Source: Halomonas sp. CUBES01
GTDB taxonomy: Bacteria; Pseudomonadota; Gammaproteobacteria; Pseudomonadales; Halomonadaceae
DNA: 64,000 bases
NCBI RefSeq assembly: GCF_020991005.1
Contig: NZ_JAJLLW010000002.1
Location: 124,001 to 188,000 of the forward strand
Reading direction: 5' to 3'
Within the stretch, counting starts at the first letter, position 1, and every line of letters begins with the position of its first letter. The notes beneath the pieces were generated by a model. It made no database searches, was not told where the DNA came from, and saw only the letters and a program-made list of their open reading frames with translations. Shown here piece by piece: positions 63,282 through 64,000 of this stretch. The position numbers were made by a program, and so were the translations under genes.

Positions 63282-64000
63282 GTGAAAAAGCTGACCACCT
63301 CGATTTGCCTGGCCGGCTGCGCGCTATCAGGCCTCACCTGGGCGCAATCCAGCGAGCCGACCATGGCGACGCTTGAGGTGACCGCTCCAAGGCTGGCCCG
63401 CGAGCTGTACGCAACGCCTGCCGCCGTCACCACGCTCGAAGGAGACGCCATCGCCCAGGGCCAGCAGCGCGTGCGGCTCGATGAGTCGTTGGTACGCGTG
63501 CCGGGCGTGTTTCTGCAAAATCGCGATAACTTTGCCCAGGGTCAGCGGATCTCGATTCGCGGCTTTGGCGCCCGAGCGCCCTTTGGGGTGCGCGGGATTA
63601 CCGTGATGGTCGACGGTATCCCTTACACGCTGCCCGACGGCCAGGCGCAGCTGGACGCGATTGATCTGGATAGCGCCGAGCGTATCGAAGTGATTCGCGG
63701 GCCGTCGTCGGTGCTTTACGGCAATGCGGCGGGCGGGGTGATCGATGTGACCACCGCCGACGGGCGTGACGACCCGGGCACGCAGGTGCGCGCCGAAGCC
63801 GGCAGCGATGGCTACCGGAAAACGTCGCTGCAGACCGGCGGCAGTAACGGCGATTGGTCGCACCATGTCAGCCTGTCGGCGCTTAACGTGAATGGCTACC
63901 GCGAGCAGAGCTCCACGGAAAAGTACCTGTTGAACGCCAAACTTCGCCGGGAACTGGGTAGCGAGCGGGCATTGACCGCCATCGTTAACCTGTTGGACAA
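63282..64000 (+). CDS. TonB-dependent receptor, N-terminal part (3' end outside window)
   Basis: The reading frame starts at GTG 63282, behind GGGAGGG, and stays open to the right edge (239 codons). The signal peptide is AGCALSGLTWAQSS. The TonB-box region is MATLEVTAPR. The plug shows QRISIRGFGARAPFGVRGI and AERIEVIRGPSSVLYGNAAG, typical of TonB receptors with an FGARAPFG-type loop (PhuR/FecA-like group). The ligand is unknown. No Fur box was seen upstream, unlike the two iron loci. Confidence 0.88.
   Translation, partial: MKKLTTSICLAGCALSGLTWAQSSEPTMATLEVTAPRLARELYATPAAVTTLEGDAIAQGQQRVRLDESLVRVPGVFLQNRDNFAQGQRISIRGFGARAPFGVRGITVMVDGIPYTLPDGQAQLDAIDLDSAERIEVIRGPSSVLYGNAAGGVIDVTTADGRDDPGTQVRAEAGSDGYRKTSLQTGGSNGDWSHHVSLSALNVNGYREQSSTEKYLLNAKLRRELGSERALTAIVNLLD

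Overview
The window is visibly GC-rich gammaproteobacterial chromosome. The order cca - folK/folB - plsY - tsaD - rpsU-dnaG-rpoD, the many acidic proteins and the large osmoprotectant transport block (BCCT carrier, UspA, ProXWV) point to a moderately halophilic member of the Halomonadaceae, close to Halomonas. This is recognition from memory of gene order and protein families; no database search was run.

Layout. 1-7.9 kb is housekeeping: the 3' end of cca, folate genes folK/folB, phospholipid gene plsY, tRNA t6A gene tsaD, and the rpsU-dnaG-rpoD macromolecular synthesis cluster, which ends in a strong terminator. 7.9-15.4 kb holds an unknown membrane protein, a LysR regulator divergent from an exported metallo-beta-lactamase-fold hydrolase, the glutathione-dependent formaldehyde pair frmA/fghA, mtgA, an apparently intact EAL phosphodiesterase and a DMT permease. 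15.5-25.1 kb has a DUF4168 protein, a cNMP/CBS/DUF294 protein coupled to a DnaQ-like exonuclease, the osmoprotectant block and an acidic lipoprotein. 25.3-32.1 kb has an NtrC-type two-component pair, a PQQ sugar dehydrogenase, an AEC permease, a second LysR and a TSUP permease.

32.3-40.5 kb is iron locus 1: a TonB receptor divergent from a binding protein, two FecCD permeases and an ATPase, with two Fur-box-like palindromes between them, followed by an ABC exporter. 41.2-48.5 kb is an accessory island directly behind a CAU-anticodon tRNA gene. It carries a type I restriction-modification system in the order hsdM - small ORF - hsdS - small ORF - hsdR. Two oddities stand out here. A 26-bp copy of the tRNA anticodon arm lies just past the tRNA, with its 7-base loop exactly reverse-complemented. 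The hsdS gene has an in-frame stop at codon 3, behind a near-perfect ribosome binding site. The target-recognition parts of hsdS are clearly AT-richer than their surroundings.

48.7-52.9 kb has two Crp/Fnr-type regulators and a PAS-GGDEF-EAL protein whose EAL half has lost key catalytic residues. 52.9-53.9 kb is a decayed remnant of a fused MFS/acyltransferase/acyl-ACP synthetase (aas-type) gene. 53.9-60.3 kb is iron locus 2: ATPase, TonB receptor, two permeases and a binding protein. The right end has rlmA, a cold shock protein, a TIGR02450-type small protein, a nucleoside deaminase, a 57-residue YqaE/Pmp3 membrane protein and the 5' part of a third TonB receptor running off the window.

The main physiological themes are osmoprotection, iron-siderophore uptake, c-di-GMP signalling (one intact and one degenerate EAL protein) and DNA restriction at a tRNA locus.
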